64,000 bases of DNA, from contig NZ_VMMX01000005.1 in NCBI RefSeq assembly GCF_013277415.1, forward strand, positions 139,381 through 203,380, read 5' to 3'. This document shows positions 18,901 through 29,744 of the stretch, piece by piece (position 1 is the first letter of the stretch; each line of letters begins with the position of its first letter). The position numbers and the translations under genes were made by a program. The DNA comes from Streptococcus sp. 68 (GTDB lineage: Bacteria > Bacillota > Bacilli > Lactobacillales > Streptococcaceae). The notes below the pieces were generated by a model. The model was not told the DNA's origin. It saw only the letters and a list, made by a program, of their open reading frames with translations, and searched no databases.

Positions 18901-21900
18901 TGCTTTTTTATCTACAGCTCCCGCTATACCACCAACAACCTGGTCTCCTGTATTAGCATTTGTCGCCATATCAATAGAAGAAATTGATTTATCTATTGAA
19001 GCACTAGCTCCTGAAAGTTTTCCTACTAAACCACCTATTTGATAAGTAGCTCTTGTATCATAAGTATTAGTTATTCTTCCAGTAAAACTACTATTAGAAA
19101 TTGTAGAGTTAGTTACTTGTGAAGCTAATCCACCAATGCTACGTTCACCAGCAATTACACCAGATGAGTGAACATTAGTAATGTTAGTACCATTTTTCGC
19201 TTCTTTAGCTATTGTAGCAGAGTGATCTTTTGCAGAAATATTTACATCTTTTATTGAAATATCTTTTACTGTAGCACGGTTTAAAGTTCTAAATAATGGT
19301 TTTTTCAAGTTATATATAGCATAATACTTACCTTTGTTTTCACCTATTAAATTACCACTAAACTCTTTATCAATATAACTTTCTTGACCATCTTGAAGTT
19401 CTACTTCACGAGCATCCATAGTTGCCCCTAAACGAAACTCTCCAGAAGGATTACTATTCATAGCATCTACTAGATTTTTAAACGATGTATAAACTCCATT
19501 TTCACTTCTCACCATCTTAGGTAGGTAGTAAGTGTAATTGTCTAAAGTACTATTGTTTTCGTGTTGAATTAAATCGTTAGCTTGTCCTACAATTTTGTAA
19601 ACATCTTGATTATCTTTTCTAACACTCTCAATACTCTTAACTGGCAACATAACATCTTTAAAGTTCTCTGATTTTATTTTCATAAAGTAATCAGTTGGAG
19701 TAGTTGGAACACTCGCAAGTGAAGTTACATGTCGATATTTATTATTTTCTACTGTAAACAATTCCACATTTGAAATATTTCTAAGTTCTAGTTTCTTGTC
19801 GACTTGTTTTTCTTCTGCTTTTGGTGCTGATTCTTCTTTTCCTGTAGATGTTCCTTCTGTTGACGCTGTTGGGTCTGATCCTACTTGTACAGCTGGTTCA
19901 TCACCCTGTGGTTTTTCTGAATCTGAATTAGATGATTCTGAGTTTTCGTTCACAGTCGAAGCTTCAGTATTTTGTGAATTTGTTTCTTCTTTATTGCCTT
20001 CTGTTACTGAAGGTGATGACTCTGAATTACCTGAATCATTTGTAGCATCTACAGATGGAATAGTTGAAGTTTCTGACGTTGGTTCGGATTTATTTTCTTC
20101 TCCAGCTGGTTGTGTAGCTGGTGCCCCACCTTCAGAGACAGTTTCTGAAGCCGGCTGTTCTTCTGTAACTGTTGTATCCCCTGCAGATGAATCTTCTTCT
20201 TTCGACTCTGATTCTGATGGTACTTCTGAAGCTGGGGTTGCCGCCTCTGGCTCTTCCGCTTTTGGTGCTGTTGCTGTTTCCGTAGTTGCAAGTTCTTCAG
20301 CTTCCGATGTTGAATCTGTTTCTGCTTCTACAGCTGGCTGCGTAGCTGTTGACTCCCCTTCAGAAGCAGTTGATGAAGATTCAGTTGAAGAAACTGAATC
20401 CTCCGCTTTACCTTCTTCTCCTGATTCTTTTGGTGCTGGAGTTGCTTCTGCTATTATTCCTGGTTCTTCAGCTTCTTCCGTTGCTTCGGCTTTACCTTCT
20501 TCTCCTGCTGGTGTTGATTCCACAGTTGCAGATGTTCCTGGTTCTGCTGACTCTTCTGCTTTTGCTTCTTTTTCTGTTGCTTCTGGTGTTGTTACCGCTT
20601 CTTCTTTAGACTCAGCTGACGGTGTATTTGTTGCGCTATCTTGTTTTCCTGTCTCCTCAACAGAGGTTTCTTCTGCATTGCCTACTTCACTTGAAGTTGT
20701 AGCCTCTGTAGCTGCTTCTGTTGAAGCTGGGGTTTCTGGTTTTGATGGTGCTGGAGTTTCTTCTGCTGGTTGACTTTGTTCTCCTGAAGTTGTAGCCTCT
20801 GCCACTGGTGCTTCTGAAACTTCTGCTTTTGGTGTTGTTCCTGAAGCTTCTTCTGTTGAACCTAGAGTCGCTTCTGAACTTCCTTCCGCTGCTGGTGCAC
20901 CTGTTGTAGCTACTTCTGAACCTGTTCCTGCTTCTTCAGTTTCTTTTACTTCATTTCCTGCTGTTGTTCCTGCTTCTTTTGGAGCTGGTTTCGCTGCCTC
21001 GGACTCTGTTACTTGTGGTTCCGGTGCTTCTGTTGCACCTGGTTGTTCTTCTTTATTTTCTGGAGTTGTAGGTGCTTCTGTTTTTGGTTCAGCCAATTCT
21101 GCTGACTCTGTTCCTGTTTCTCCTTCTGAAACTGTTCCTTCAGGTGTATCTTCTTTTGGAGTTGTAGGTGCTTCTGTTCCTGATTCTTCAGTTTCTTTTC
21201 CTGTTACTCCTGGAGTTACTTCTGAAGCCCCTTCTGTTCTTCCTGAAGCTCCATTTGCCACTAATTCTGTTGAATCTGGTGCTGATTCTGCTGTTCCTGT
21301 AAATGTTCCTTCAGGTGTTGATTCTGCTTCTTTAGGCTCAGCTGGTTTTTCTACCTCTGGCGCTGATTCTGTTGGTGCTGGAGACACTGGTTTTTCTGCT
21401 TTTGGCGTTGTTACAGTTGGCTCTTCTGCTTTTTGTGCTACTGGAGCTTCTGTTTCTTCTTTAACTTCTGGGCTTGTCTCTGCTGGTGCTTCTGAAGCAG
21501 GTTCTTCACCCGATTCTTCCGCTCTTTCCACTACTGGTGCTGATACAGGCTGATAGACTGAGCTATAGTTCACAGCCATTTTTTCAACTTTCTCAGTGAC
21601 ATCTGTTAATTCAAAGGTAACAGCTTTTGTCTCTTGGTCTTTCTTGAGCAAGACTTCGTAAGTGCGAACTTCGCCACTTGCACCACTTTCTTTGATGACA
21701 ATCTTGTGTTTTGTGACTGTATCTGAAACCGTTTCAGATTCAGTAAAATACAATTCATTGTGTGGTAAGAATAAATTCTTACCTGAAGCTTGATTCATTT
21801 CTTGGAGTACATCTACCGGGATATTGCTTGCTTCGCTGATAACACTTAATGTATCTCCCCACTTAATGACATACTTAAATAAATCACCTTCTTTTTGAAG

Positions 21901-22080
21901 GTCAGCTTTCACTTCCTCAACTGTTCTGGCTACCCAGATACCATCTTGTTCACTGGCTGACACAGTTGGAGCTAAAAAGCCCAGACCCAATAAAATGACA
22001 CCTGTCGCAACAATTGCACCAGTTCTCAATTTTCTAAAGCCACGGAGGGACAAGCTTCCTCTAACATTTGTTTGTCTCAT
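15940..22080 (-). CDS. M26-family zinc metalloprotease with LysM-like domain (IgA1 protease/Zmp-like)
   Basis: This 2046-residue secreted protein starts with a signal sequence (SLRGFRKLRTGAIVATGVIL, ending near VSASEQ). A LysM-like domain follows at about residues 48-110 (YVIKWGDTLSVISEASNIPV), then a Pro/Thr/Glu/Ala-rich spacer to about 760. GLUG-type repeats (IGGLASQ, IGGLVGK, VGGIAGA, VGGIAGY) lie in the middle, and the C-terminal M26 peptidase has the zinc motif HEMTH at 1688-1692 with a likely third ligand Glu near 1712 in GLGPEFYAKG. M26 enzymes cleave IgA1 or other host glycoproteins. Streptococcal members usually carry an LPXTG anchor near the N-terminus; none is found here. The target is unknown. 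It sits between housekeeping genes gpmA and ileS, so it looks like an accessory insertion. Confidence 0.88.
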   Translation of the reverse strand: MRQTNVRGSLSLRGFRKLRTGAIVATGVILLGLGFLAPTVSASEQDGIWVARTVEEVKADLQKEGDLFKYVIKWGDTLSVISEASNIPVDVLQEMNQASGKNLFLPHNELYFTESETVSDTVTKHKIVIKESGASGEVRTYEVLLKKDQETKAVTFELTDVTEKVEKMAVNYSSVYQPVSAPVVERAEESGEEPASEAPAETSPEVKEETEAPVAQKAEEPTVTTPKAEKPVSPAPTESAPEVEKPAEPKEAESTPEGTFTGTAESAPDSTELVANGASGRTEGASEVTPGVTGKETEESGTEAPTTPKEDTPEGTVSEGETGTESAELAEPKTEAPTTPENKEEQPGATEAPEPQVTESEAAKPAPKEAGTTAGNEVKETEEAGTGSEVATTGAPAAEGSSEATLGSTEEASGTTPKAEVSEAPVAEATTSGEQSQPAEETPAPSKPETPASTEAATEATTSSEVGNAEETSVEETGKQDSATNTPSAESKEEAVTTPEATEKEAKAEESAEPGTSATVESTPAGEEGKAEATEEAEEPGIIAEATPAPKESGEEGKAEDSVSSTESSSTASEGESTATQPAVEAETDSTSEAEELATTETATAPKAEEPEAATPASEVPSESESKEEDSSAGDTTVTEEQPASETVSEGGAPATQPAGEENKSEPTSETSTIPSVDATNDSGNSESSPSVTEGNKEETNSQNTEASTVNENSESSNSDSEKPQGDEPAVQVGSDPTASTEGTSTGKEESAPKAEEKQVDKKLELRNISNVELFTVENNKYRHVTSLASVPTTPTDYFMKIKSENFKDVMLPVKSIESVRKDNQDVYKIVGQANDLIQHENNSTLDNYTYYLPKMVRSENGVYTSFKNLVDAMNSNPSGEFRLGATMDAREVELQDGQESYIDKEFSGNLIGENKGKYYAIYNLKKPLFRTLNRATVKDISIKDVNISAKDHSATIAKEAKNGTNITNVHSSGVIAGERSIGGLASQVTNSTISNSSFTGRITNTYDTRATYQIGGLVGKLSGASASIDKSISSIDMATNANTGDQVVGGIAGAVDKKATIRNSYAEGNLNNVKHFGYVGGIAGYLWDRDTSELSNSGNLTNVLSDVNVTNGNAITGYDFTGIKAIDTYSNKNNKVVNVEQVDDEVLSRDSEKQRGTILENNKVLEKKAALVTKKNTKIEEFNFSSRYVTDYRNLENADSSKEQVYKNIEKLLPFYNRETIVKYGNLVDTNSNLYNKQLLSVVPMKDKEVISDINGNKSSINKLLLYYADNTSETVNVQYQSDFSNVAEYGVNGTKLIYTPNTLLRNNKNILDEVLPELNKVEYKSDAIRKVLDISKDISLTELYLDEQFEKTKEAIGDSLAKLLSADAAIAENSNSIIDNYVIEKIKKNKEALLLGLTYLERWYNFKYDNASAKDLVLYHLDFFGKSNSSALDNVIELGKSGFNNLLAKNNVITYNVLLSKNYGTESLFKALEGYRKVFLPKTSNNEWFKTQTKAHIVEEKSTIEEVSKKQSEQGTKYSIGVYDRLTSPSWKYQSMVLPLLTLPEEKMIFMIANISTIGFGAYDRYRSSEYPEGEKLNKFVEDNAQEAAKRFRDHYDYWYKILDTKEKDKLFRSILVYDSFRFGNDKDKNTSQADFETDHPAIKHFFGPAGNNVVHNGHGAYATGDAFYYMAYRMLDKSGAVTYTHEMTHNSDREIYLGGYGRRNGLGPEFYAKGLLQAPDHPNDATITINSVLKYNEAENADRLQVKDPTQRFNNAEDLRKYMHNLFDLVYTLEMLEGEAVAKLDSNQKYDLLRKVENKFKPDPDGNEVYATNVVRRLKLDELNKLTSFNSLIENDIITRRGYIDEGEYKRNGYYTINLFSPIYSALSSDKGTPGDLMARRMAFELLAAKGYKEGMVPYISNQYENEAKANGSKINSYGKEVGLVTDKLVLNKIFNNQYSSWADFKKAMYKERESKFNKLTNINFIDPTNWRRQETVTIDNISKLKTLIEKAVQEDATNYASILYPKESSKVYKLKKAIFKAYLDQTDDFRTSIFDEENKFTN

Positions 22081-22107
22081 AATGTTTATTTTTCCTCACT
22101 AGTTTAA

Positions 22108-22138
22108 GAAATCGCAAGAAAAACAATCTTGCGATTTT
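22108..22138 (-). other. Hairpin between ileS and the protease gene
   Basis: AAATCGCAAGA and TCTTGCGATTT pair perfectly, with weak T-rich flanks. It lies about 130 bp after the ileS stop but only 28 bp ahead of the protease ATG. It may terminate ileS transcripts, or it may be a leader hairpin of the protease mRNA. Confidence 0.5.
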
Positions 22139-22149
22139 AGCATACTTAC

Positions 22150-22185
22150 TTTCTCCTAGTATTAGCAAAACCAATTCTCATCAAA
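22150..22185 (-). promoter_or_regulatory. Possible extended -10 promoter of the protease gene
   Basis: On the minus strand TGCTAATAC forms an extended -10 element (hexamer at 22159-22164), about 80 bp ahead of the ATG. No good -35 box is visible. If used, the 22108-22138 hairpin would be in the 5' leader. The ribosome-binding site is GAGGAAAAA. Confidence 0.4.
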
Positions 22186-22263
22186 CTTTAGCATCTCACA
22201 AGAGAGATTATAAACTTGGAATAACTGATTTTTATATACTAGACGCATAGAAACTTTTCAACC

Positions 22264-25056
22264 TTATTTCTCTTCAAATCCTTCTGCGACTGCGTCCGCA
22301 AAGTTTTCTTCTACGATACTTGCACAGTGGTCACAGATGACTGCCTGGTAGCTGCGTTCTGCTGTTGTTGGGTCGATACGACGGCAACGGTCACATACTT
22401 GGCCTGCAGCGCGTTCAACTGTAAAGGCTACATCTTCGAAGCTAACAGCAGCTTCTGGAGCTGGTCCTTCTGCAATGGTCAAGTCTGACACGATCAAGAG
22501 TTGAGCCACATTGCTGTTTACTGCTTCAAGTAGAGTTTTCACAACTTCGTTTGGATAAACTATCAAGTGTGCTTCAAGTGATTTACCGATAACTTTTGCA
22601 TTACGCGCTTCTTCCAAGGCTTTTTGAGCTTGTCCACGGAAGTCCATGAAGGCAGCCCATGTATCCAAGATTTCTTCTTGATTAGCAAAAGTTTCTGCTT
22701 CTGGTAATTCTGACAATTGAACGAAGTCTTCGGCTTCAAACTCAAGGTATGACCAGATTTCTTCCGCAGTGTGAGGAAGGATTGGTGTCAAGAGTTTCGT
22801 GATTTTCACAAGAATGTCATAGAAAACAGTCTGCATTTGACGGCGTTCAAGTGATTTAGCACCTTCGATGTAGACAACATCTTTGGCAAAATCAAGGTAG
22901 AAGGCTGACAAGTCAACGTTGATAAAGTTCACTAGTGCTTTATAGATTGTCAAGAATTCAAAGTCAGCATAAGCATCACGAATTGTCTTAACAAGCTGGT
23001 TAAAGCGGATGGTCATGTACTTATCAACTGAACGAAGTTCTTCGTAAGCTACTGCATCCTCAGCTGGGTTAAAGTCAGATGTATTGGCAATCAAGAAACG
23101 AAGAGTGTTACGGATCTTGCGGTAAGTTTCAGAAACTTGGCTCAAGATATCCATAGAGATACGCACGTCGTTGCTTGAGTCTACGCTTGTTACCCAGAGA
23201 CGCAAGATTTCTGCACCAAATTGTTTTTCAACATCGCTTGGAGCAATGGTATTTCCAAGAGATTTAGACATCTTCTCACCTTTACCGTCAAGAGCAAAAC
23301 CTTGTGACAAGATTTGCTTGTAAGGTGCTACGCCATGGTTAGCAACAGATGTGATGAGTGATGAGTTGAACCAACCACGGTACTGGTCAGAACCTTCTAG
23401 GTAAAGGTCTGCTGGGTAAGTCAACTCAGGACGGTTTACCACAACTCCATTCCATGATGAACCTGAGTCAAACCAAACGTCCATGATATCAGTTTCTTTT
23501 TTGAACTCGCCATTTGGTGAACCTGGATGAGTAAATCCTTCTGGTAAGAGGTCTTTGGCATCACGTTCCCACCAAATGCTTGAACCATGTTCCTCAAAGA
23601 GTTGAGCTACATGCTCAATCGTTTCAGCAGTCATGATTGCTGTACCATCTTCAGCATAGAAGATAGGAAGTGGAACACCCCAAGCACGTTGACGAGAGAT
23701 AACCCAGTCACCACGGTCACGAATCATGTTGTAAAGACGAACTTTACCCCATTCTGAGTGGAATTTCACTTTTTCAATTTCATCCAAGATTTCTTGGCGG
23801 AATTTAGAAACTGAAGCAAACCATTGTGGTACTGCACGCCAGATGATTGGTTTCTTAGTACGCCAGTCAAATGGGTATGAGTGAGAGATTTCTTCTTGGG
23901 CAAGAAGGAGGTTACCAAGTTTCTCGATAACAGTTGGAACTACCTTTTCATAGAATTGACCTTCAAACTCAGGACCAGCATTCTTCATCATGATACCACG
24001 TTCGTCAACAGTCACTGCGACTTCAAGACCATTAGCAATACCGACATTGTAGTCGTCCTCACCAAAACCAGGGGCTGTATGGACAATACCTGTACCAGAG
24101 TCAGTTGTAACGTGGTCACCAAGGATAACGAGCTCATCTACAGCTGTATCCCATGGGTGTTCTGTTACGATGTGGTTGAGTTCTTGACCACTGTAAGTTG
24201 CCAAGACTTGAACATCAACCCAGCCAAATTTTTCAGACAAGCTAGTCAATAATTCTGCAGCAACGACAAACTTACGAGCTTCACCAGCAGGTTGAACCAA
24301 GACATAATCAATATCCGCTCCAACAGTCAAACCACGAGAAGCTGTGATAGTAAATGGAGTAGTTGTCCAAACAACGATATAAGTATCTGTATCTAGGATA
24401 CCTTTTCCGTCCTTAACCTTGTTGGCATAGTAAAGGGAAGTTGAAACCAAGTCATGGTATTCAATCTCTGCTTCAGCAAGGGCAGACTCAGATGACCAAG
24501 ACCAGTAAACTGGCTTGGCACCACGGTAGATATAACCTTTATTAGCCATCTCACCAAATACACGGATTTGGGCTGCTTCATAGTCAGGAGTCAAAGTCAC
24601 ATATGGATTTTCCCAGTCACCAGAAACACCCAAACGTTTGAAGTCTTCGCGTTGTTTATCTACTTGAGAAAGAGCGTATTCACGGCAAAGTTTCAAGTAC
24701 TCAACCAAGTCCATTTCTTTACGTTTAACACCTTGTTTTGCCAAAACTTGCTCGATTGGCAGACCATGAGTATCCCAACCTGGGATAAATGGTGCGTAAA
24801 AACCTGACATTGATTTTGAACGAACAATGATATCTTTTGAAATCTTATTCATAGCGTGTCCAACGTGAATATTTCCGTTCGCGTATGGAGGGCCATCATG
24901 CAAGGTGAAATGAGGTTTTCCTTGGTTCAATTCTTGACGACGTTGGTAAAGTTTTGCATCTTCCCATTCCTTTTGCCAAACTGGCTCTTTGGTCGGAAGG
25001 CCTGCACGCATTGGGAAAGCTGTTTTCCCAAGATTAAGGGTATCTTTGAGTTTCAT
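22264..25056 (-). CDS. ileS: Isoleucyl-tRNA synthetase
   Basis: This 930-residue class I enzyme charges tRNA-Ile. It has the HIGH motif as HVGH in [15 protein letters not shown], the editing (CP1) domain with [13 protein letters not shown] and the [16 protein letters not shown] segment, the KMSKS loop [10 protein letters not shown], and the C-terminal zinc finger pair CDRC and CDHC. The length and zinc-binding tail fit the bacterial type typical of streptococci. A T-box leader precedes it, so transcription should rise when uncharged tRNA-Ile accumulates. It is transcribed separately from the division cluster upstream. Confidence 0.98.
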   Translation of the reverse strand: MKLKDTLNLGKTAFPMRAGLPTKEPVWQKEWEDAKLYQRRQELNQGKPHFTLHDGPPYANGNIHVGHAMNKISKDIIVRSKSMSGFYAPFIPGWDTHGLPIEQVLAKQGVKRKEMDLVEYLKLCREYALSQVDKQREDFKRLGVSGDWENPYVTLTPDYEAAQIRVFGEMANKGYIYRGAKPVYWSWSSESALAEAEIEYHDLVSTSLYYANKVKDGKGILDTDTYIVVWTTTPFTITASRGLTVGADIDYVLVQPAGEARKFVVAAELLTSLSEKFGWVDVQVLATYSGQELNHIVTEHPWDTAVDELVILGDHVTTDSGTGIVHTAPGFGEDDYNVGIANGLEVAVTVDERGIMMKNAGPEFEGQFYEKVVPTVIEKLGNLLLAQEEISHSYPFDWRTKKPIIWRAVPQWFASVSKFRQEILDEIEKVKFHSEWGKVRLYNMIRDRGDWVISRQRAWGVPLPIFYAEDGTAIMTAETIEHVAQLFEEHGSSIWWERDAKDLLPEGFTHPGSPNGEFKKETDIMDVWFDSGSSWNGVVVNRPELTYPADLYLEGSDQYRGWFNSSLITSVANHGVAPYKQILSQGFALDGKGEKMSKSLGNTIAPSDVEKQFGAEILRLWVTSVDSSNDVRISMDILSQVSETYRKIRNTLRFLIANTSDFNPAEDAVAYEELRSVDKYMTIRFNQLVKTIRDAYADFEFLTIYKALVNFINVDLSAFYLDFAKDVVYIEGAKSLERRQMQTVFYDILVKITKLLTPILPHTAEEIWSYLEFEAEDFVQLSELPEAETFANQEEILDTWAAFMDFRGQAQKALEEARNAKVIGKSLEAHLIVYPNEVVKTLLEAVNSNVAQLLIVSDLTIAEGPAPEAAVSFEDVAFTVERAAGQVCDRCRRIDPTTAERSYQAVICDHCASIVEENFADAVAEGFEEK

Positions 25057-25082
25057 GGTATCTCCTTTATAAATAATAACAA

Positions 25083-25285
25083 ATTAAAAACCACGACTGC
25101 CAAAAAGGACGAAAATCGTGGTACCACCTTTATTCGGAAAAAGATCTAGTCTTTCTCCCTCTTATCCCGTAACGTGGGGAACGTCAAATCTTACTCCATT
25201 CAGACTTGAGTTTTTGAGAGGATAACCTTATCAATAGGGATTACAGGACTCACACCATCTCCTGCTCGCTGGAAATATAAAGATA
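25083..25285 (-). ncRNA. T-box leader of ileS
   Basis: The conserved T-box core AAGGTGGTACCACG is present on the minus strand, followed by a terminator with arms ACCACGA and TCGTGGT and then TTTTT. Upstream are stem I features (AGCGAGCAGGAGATGG and GTGAGTCCTG). The ACCACG of the T-box is also the left terminator arm, giving the expected mutually exclusive antiterminator. The specifier is expected to be an Ile codon; a candidate ATC lies in GTTATCC, but I could not fix it by folding. Confidence 0.88.
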
Positions 25286-25308
25286 AGATATTGTTCTCAT
25301 ATCATTTC

Positions 25309-26190
25309 TTATAAAATTGTAACAGATTCTTGCGGTGCTTCAAATCCTGGTGCTGAATCAAACGTTTCTGTAGCTGGTGTTGGAGCCGAAGGATGTACTG
25401 GAGCTACTTCTGGTTCTTCGTACATTGGACCAACTGGATGAGCAGGCTCTTCTTCCATTTGAGGACTCACTACAGGAGTTGGATTTTCCACTTCCTGTTT
25501 AGCCTGAGCTTCAAATTCAGCCAATTCTTTATTGGCTGCCTCAATACGAGCTTGTAACTCTGCCATTTCTGCTTGAGAGAACTGACGTGTCATATCAATT
25601 GGTTCTTCCTCAATTGGAGCTGGAATCGGTTCTCCAAGTACTTCACTAACCACTTCTTTAAAGGCTTCATCACTGGTTTGAAGATAAGTAGCTGTTGGAC
25701 GGAGAATATCTTCCCAATCTGAAGATTCAACAATAGCTAACTGGCTCTCAATTGTAGATTTAAGACGTTGGTGGAAGACACGGCTCTTGTTCTTCAATTC
25801 TTCGGTTTCAACAGCAACTTTCTTAGCATTGTCTGTTGCTTGACGAAGAATCTCGTTTGCCTTATATTTAGCTTCTTCCAACAAGCGTTGCGCATCTTGC
25901 TCTGCTTGATGAATGATATTGTTTGAACGTTCATGTGCCGCTTGTTTCACTCGCTCAGCTGTATCCTGGGCAATCAATACAGACTGGCTCAATGAATCTT
26001 TCATTTCATCAAAGTAAGACAAACGCTCTTCTAAACTCTTAATACGCAAATCTTTATCATGATTCGCACGAACAAGATCTTCGTAATCACGAACTACAAT
26101 ATCTAAAAATTCATCGACTTCTTCTGGATCAAAACCTCTGAATCGAGTTCCAAAGGTCTTGTCCTTTATTTCTAATGATGTAATTGGCAT
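25309..26190 (-). CDS. divIVA: Cell division/polar growth protein DivIVA
   Basis: This 293-residue coiled-coil protein gathers at curved membranes at the septum and poles and organises division and wall synthesis. The N-terminal membrane-binding module is SLEIKDKTFGTRFRGFDPEEVDEFL, followed by coiled coils to about residue 170, an acidic and Pro-rich tail, and a second short coil. The ATG giving MPITSLEI is preceded by GAGGA; an earlier ATG adds four residues. It is the last gene of the fts/ylm cluster, 8 bp after ylmH. From memory the pneumococcal protein is about 30 residues shorter, with the difference in the tail. Confidence 0.95.
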   Translation of the reverse strand: MPITSLEIKDKTFGTRFRGFDPEEVDEFLDIVVRDYEDLVRANHDKDLRIKSLEERLSYFDEMKDSLSQSVLIAQDTAERVKQAAHERSNNIIHQAEQDAQRLLEEAKYKANEILRQATDNAKKVAVETEELKNKSRVFHQRLKSTIESQLAIVESSDWEDILRPTATYLQTSDEAFKEVVSEVLGEPIPAPIEEEPIDMTRQFSQAEMAELQARIEAANKELAEFEAQAKQEVENPTPVVSPQMEEEPAHPVGPMYEEPEVAPVHPSAPTPATETFDSAPGFEAPQESVTIL

Positions 26191-26198
26191 TCTATTCC

Positions 26199-26984
26199 TC
26201 ACTTACTTAATAATAACTGGACGGTTATTTTTTTCTTCTCTTTTTTTGTTTGTCCCTTATCTTGAAGCAATCTCAAGCGTCCAAATTTTCTCACACTAAT
26301 CAAGTCTCCAACTTGAACAGTATAATCTGATTTGTCTACCACATGGTAATTTACTTGGACAAGTTTCTTTTCAATCAACTGGTTTGCTTGATTCCTAGAT
26401 AGTTTTAAAACATTTGATAAAAGAACATCTAATCGAAAACTAGACACACATAAATCCAGCTCTCGATACTGTTCTAGCTTATCTATTTTCTCGGTGAAAG
26501 GACGTTCCTCCAGCGAAACAGGTATACGGCCAACTTTCTTTAATCCATCTTGAAAGAGAAGAAGAAACTGCTGATTAATCATAATCTGCGCCCGTTCTTC
26601 ATCTACTAGGATATCTCCAAAAAGTTTCCGTTCAATCCCTAATTGATTGATGACTGTCCCTAAAATCTTAGCATGCGTTAAGTGTTCAAATTTATTGGAA
26701 TACACTATTTCCTGGAGAGATATTTCAAAATCTGAAAACTCTGGCTGGAAATAATCTGGGTATAATAAAACTCGAACATACTCACTCGAGACGAATTCCC
26801 CACTACTGCTACAAGCAAGACCATAGGTTTTGGCCAAAATCTTTAATAGCTTCTCCTGATGAGGATTGATAAAAGGAGTTAAAAAAGGAGCATAGCTATC
26901 TTCTACCTTCTTTATCCATTCCATTCCCTTGTCAAGAAATGGATGATCTTCTATGGAGAAATGCTGGTAAATCCCTTTATTCAT
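26199..26984 (-). CDS. ylmH: S4-domain RNA-binding protein YlmH
   Basis: This 261-residue protein has a C-terminal S4 RNA-binding domain (about residues 180-240, RLDVLLSNVLKLSRNQANQLIEKKLVQVN). YlmH homologues bind ribosomal RNA or 50S subunits and help rescue stalled translation; they lie in the division cluster of most Gram-positive bacteria. The start overlaps the ylmG stop by 4 bp, indicating coupling. Confidence 0.92.
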   Translation of the reverse strand: MNKGIYQHFSIEDHPFLDKGMEWIKKVEDSYAPFLTPFINPHQEKLLKILAKTYGLACSSSGEFVSSEYVRVLLYPDYFQPEFSDFEISLQEIVYSNKFEHLTHAKILGTVINQLGIERKLFGDILVDEERAQIMINQQFLLLFQDGLKKVGRIPVSLEERPFTEKIDKLEQYRELDLCVSSFRLDVLLSNVLKLSRNQANQLIEKKLVQVNYHVVDKSDYTVQVGDLISVRKFGRLRLLQDKGQTKKEKKKITVQLLLSK

Positions 26985-27243
26985 CCTATCATCGCCAGAA
27001 AACGGACTAGGTTTTCTCCTAAAAATCGAACCAAAACAATCGCAACCAAAACAGATAAATCAAGACCTGCTATCTGTAAAGGCAGGCGTTGCAAAGGAGC
27101 AAGCACTGGTTTTACCAATGCTACAATCCAACGACCTAAACTTGATTCGTAGGCACCTGGAAACCAAGACATGACAGCGAAGGCTACCAAAATCAGGGAG
27201 TAAATATCCACTGCATTATAAATCATACGAATTAAAAAAATCA

Positions 27244-27244
<1 letters not shown>
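26981..27244 (-). CDS. ylmG: YggT-family membrane protein YlmG
   Basis: This 87-residue protein has two hydrophobic segments of the YGGT family (MIFLIRMIYNAVDIYSLILV at the N-terminus and a second helix around DLSVLVAIVLVRFL). It is conserved in Gram-positive division clusters and thought to help membrane or FtsZ organisation; its exact role is unknown. It overlaps sepF by one base (TAATG) and ylmH by four, so it is translationally coupled to both. Confidence 0.92.
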
Positions 27245-27792
<548 letters not shown>

Positions 27793-28464
27793 CTACTTAA
27801 AAAATGCTGTACCTATACGAACAAAGGTGGAACCGAATTGAATCGCTTCTTTATAATCACGACTCATTCCCATACTTAACTCAGTCATAGGCATATTTGG
27901 AATTTGTTTTTCTTGGATTTCTCTTTGCAAATCTTGGGTCGCCTTGAAAATTTCTTTCAACTGCTCACTGCTAGCTTCAAAGGGGGCCATCGTCATTAAA
28001 CCAACATATTCAATCTTATCTAGTCTGGCTAACTCTGGCAAGATTTCCAGCAGTTCCTCTCTCGAAAAACCGTGTTTGCTTTCTTCTTTAGAAATATTTA
28101 CTTGAAGGAAACACTTGATGACTCGGTCACTTCTTTTTTGTATTTCCTCTGCTAGCTTGACGGAATCCAAGGCATGGAAATAATCAACGTATTGAATGAC
28201 ATCTTTCACCTTACGTCTTTGCAAGGTACCAATCAAATGCCAAGTCACATCTCGATCTTTTAAAGCTTCATATTTCTCCAGAAACTTATCGACACGATTT
28301 TCACCGATATGATGAACACCTAGCGGAAGCAAGGCTCCCGCTGTCGGTACATCTACATACTTGGTAACTGCAATGACAGAGACTGAACCACTCTCTCGAT
28401 GAGCATTCAGACTCGCCTCTGCGACTTCTCGAAAAACAAGTTCTGTATTTTCTTTTACATTCAT
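27793..28464 (-). CDS. ylmE: YggS-family pyridoxal-phosphate homeostasis protein YlmE
   Basis: This 223-residue single-domain PLP-binding protein has the cofactor lysine in VIAVTKYVDV near residue 36, the HHIGENRVDKFLEKYE segment and ELSMGMSRDYKEAI near the C-terminus. YggS proteins control vitamin B6 and amino-acid pools and have no strong enzyme activity. The gene starts 4 bp after ftsZ and is followed 9 bp later by sepF. Confidence 0.93.
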   Translation of the reverse strand: MNVKENTELVFREVAEASLNAHRESGSVSVIAVTKYVDVPTAGALLPLGVHHIGENRVDKFLEKYEALKDRDVTWHLIGTLQRRKVKDVIQYVDYFHALDSVKLAEEIQKRSDRVIKCFLQVNISKEESKHGFSREELLEILPELARLDKIEYVGLMTMAPFEASSEQLKEIFKATQDLQREIQEKQIPNMPMTELSMGMSRDYKEAIQFGSTFVRIGTAFFK

Positions 28465-28468
28465 TTAC

Positions 28469-29731
<1,263 letters not shown>

Positions 29732-29744
29732 TTATTTTTCCTCT

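Noticed and set aside
19796-20773. 325-codon open frame on the plus strand inside the protease gene
   Set aside because: It is the opposite-strand reading of the Pro/Thr/Glu/Ala spacer; its Ser/Val-rich sequence is only the complement of that bias and it lacks a ribosome-binding site.
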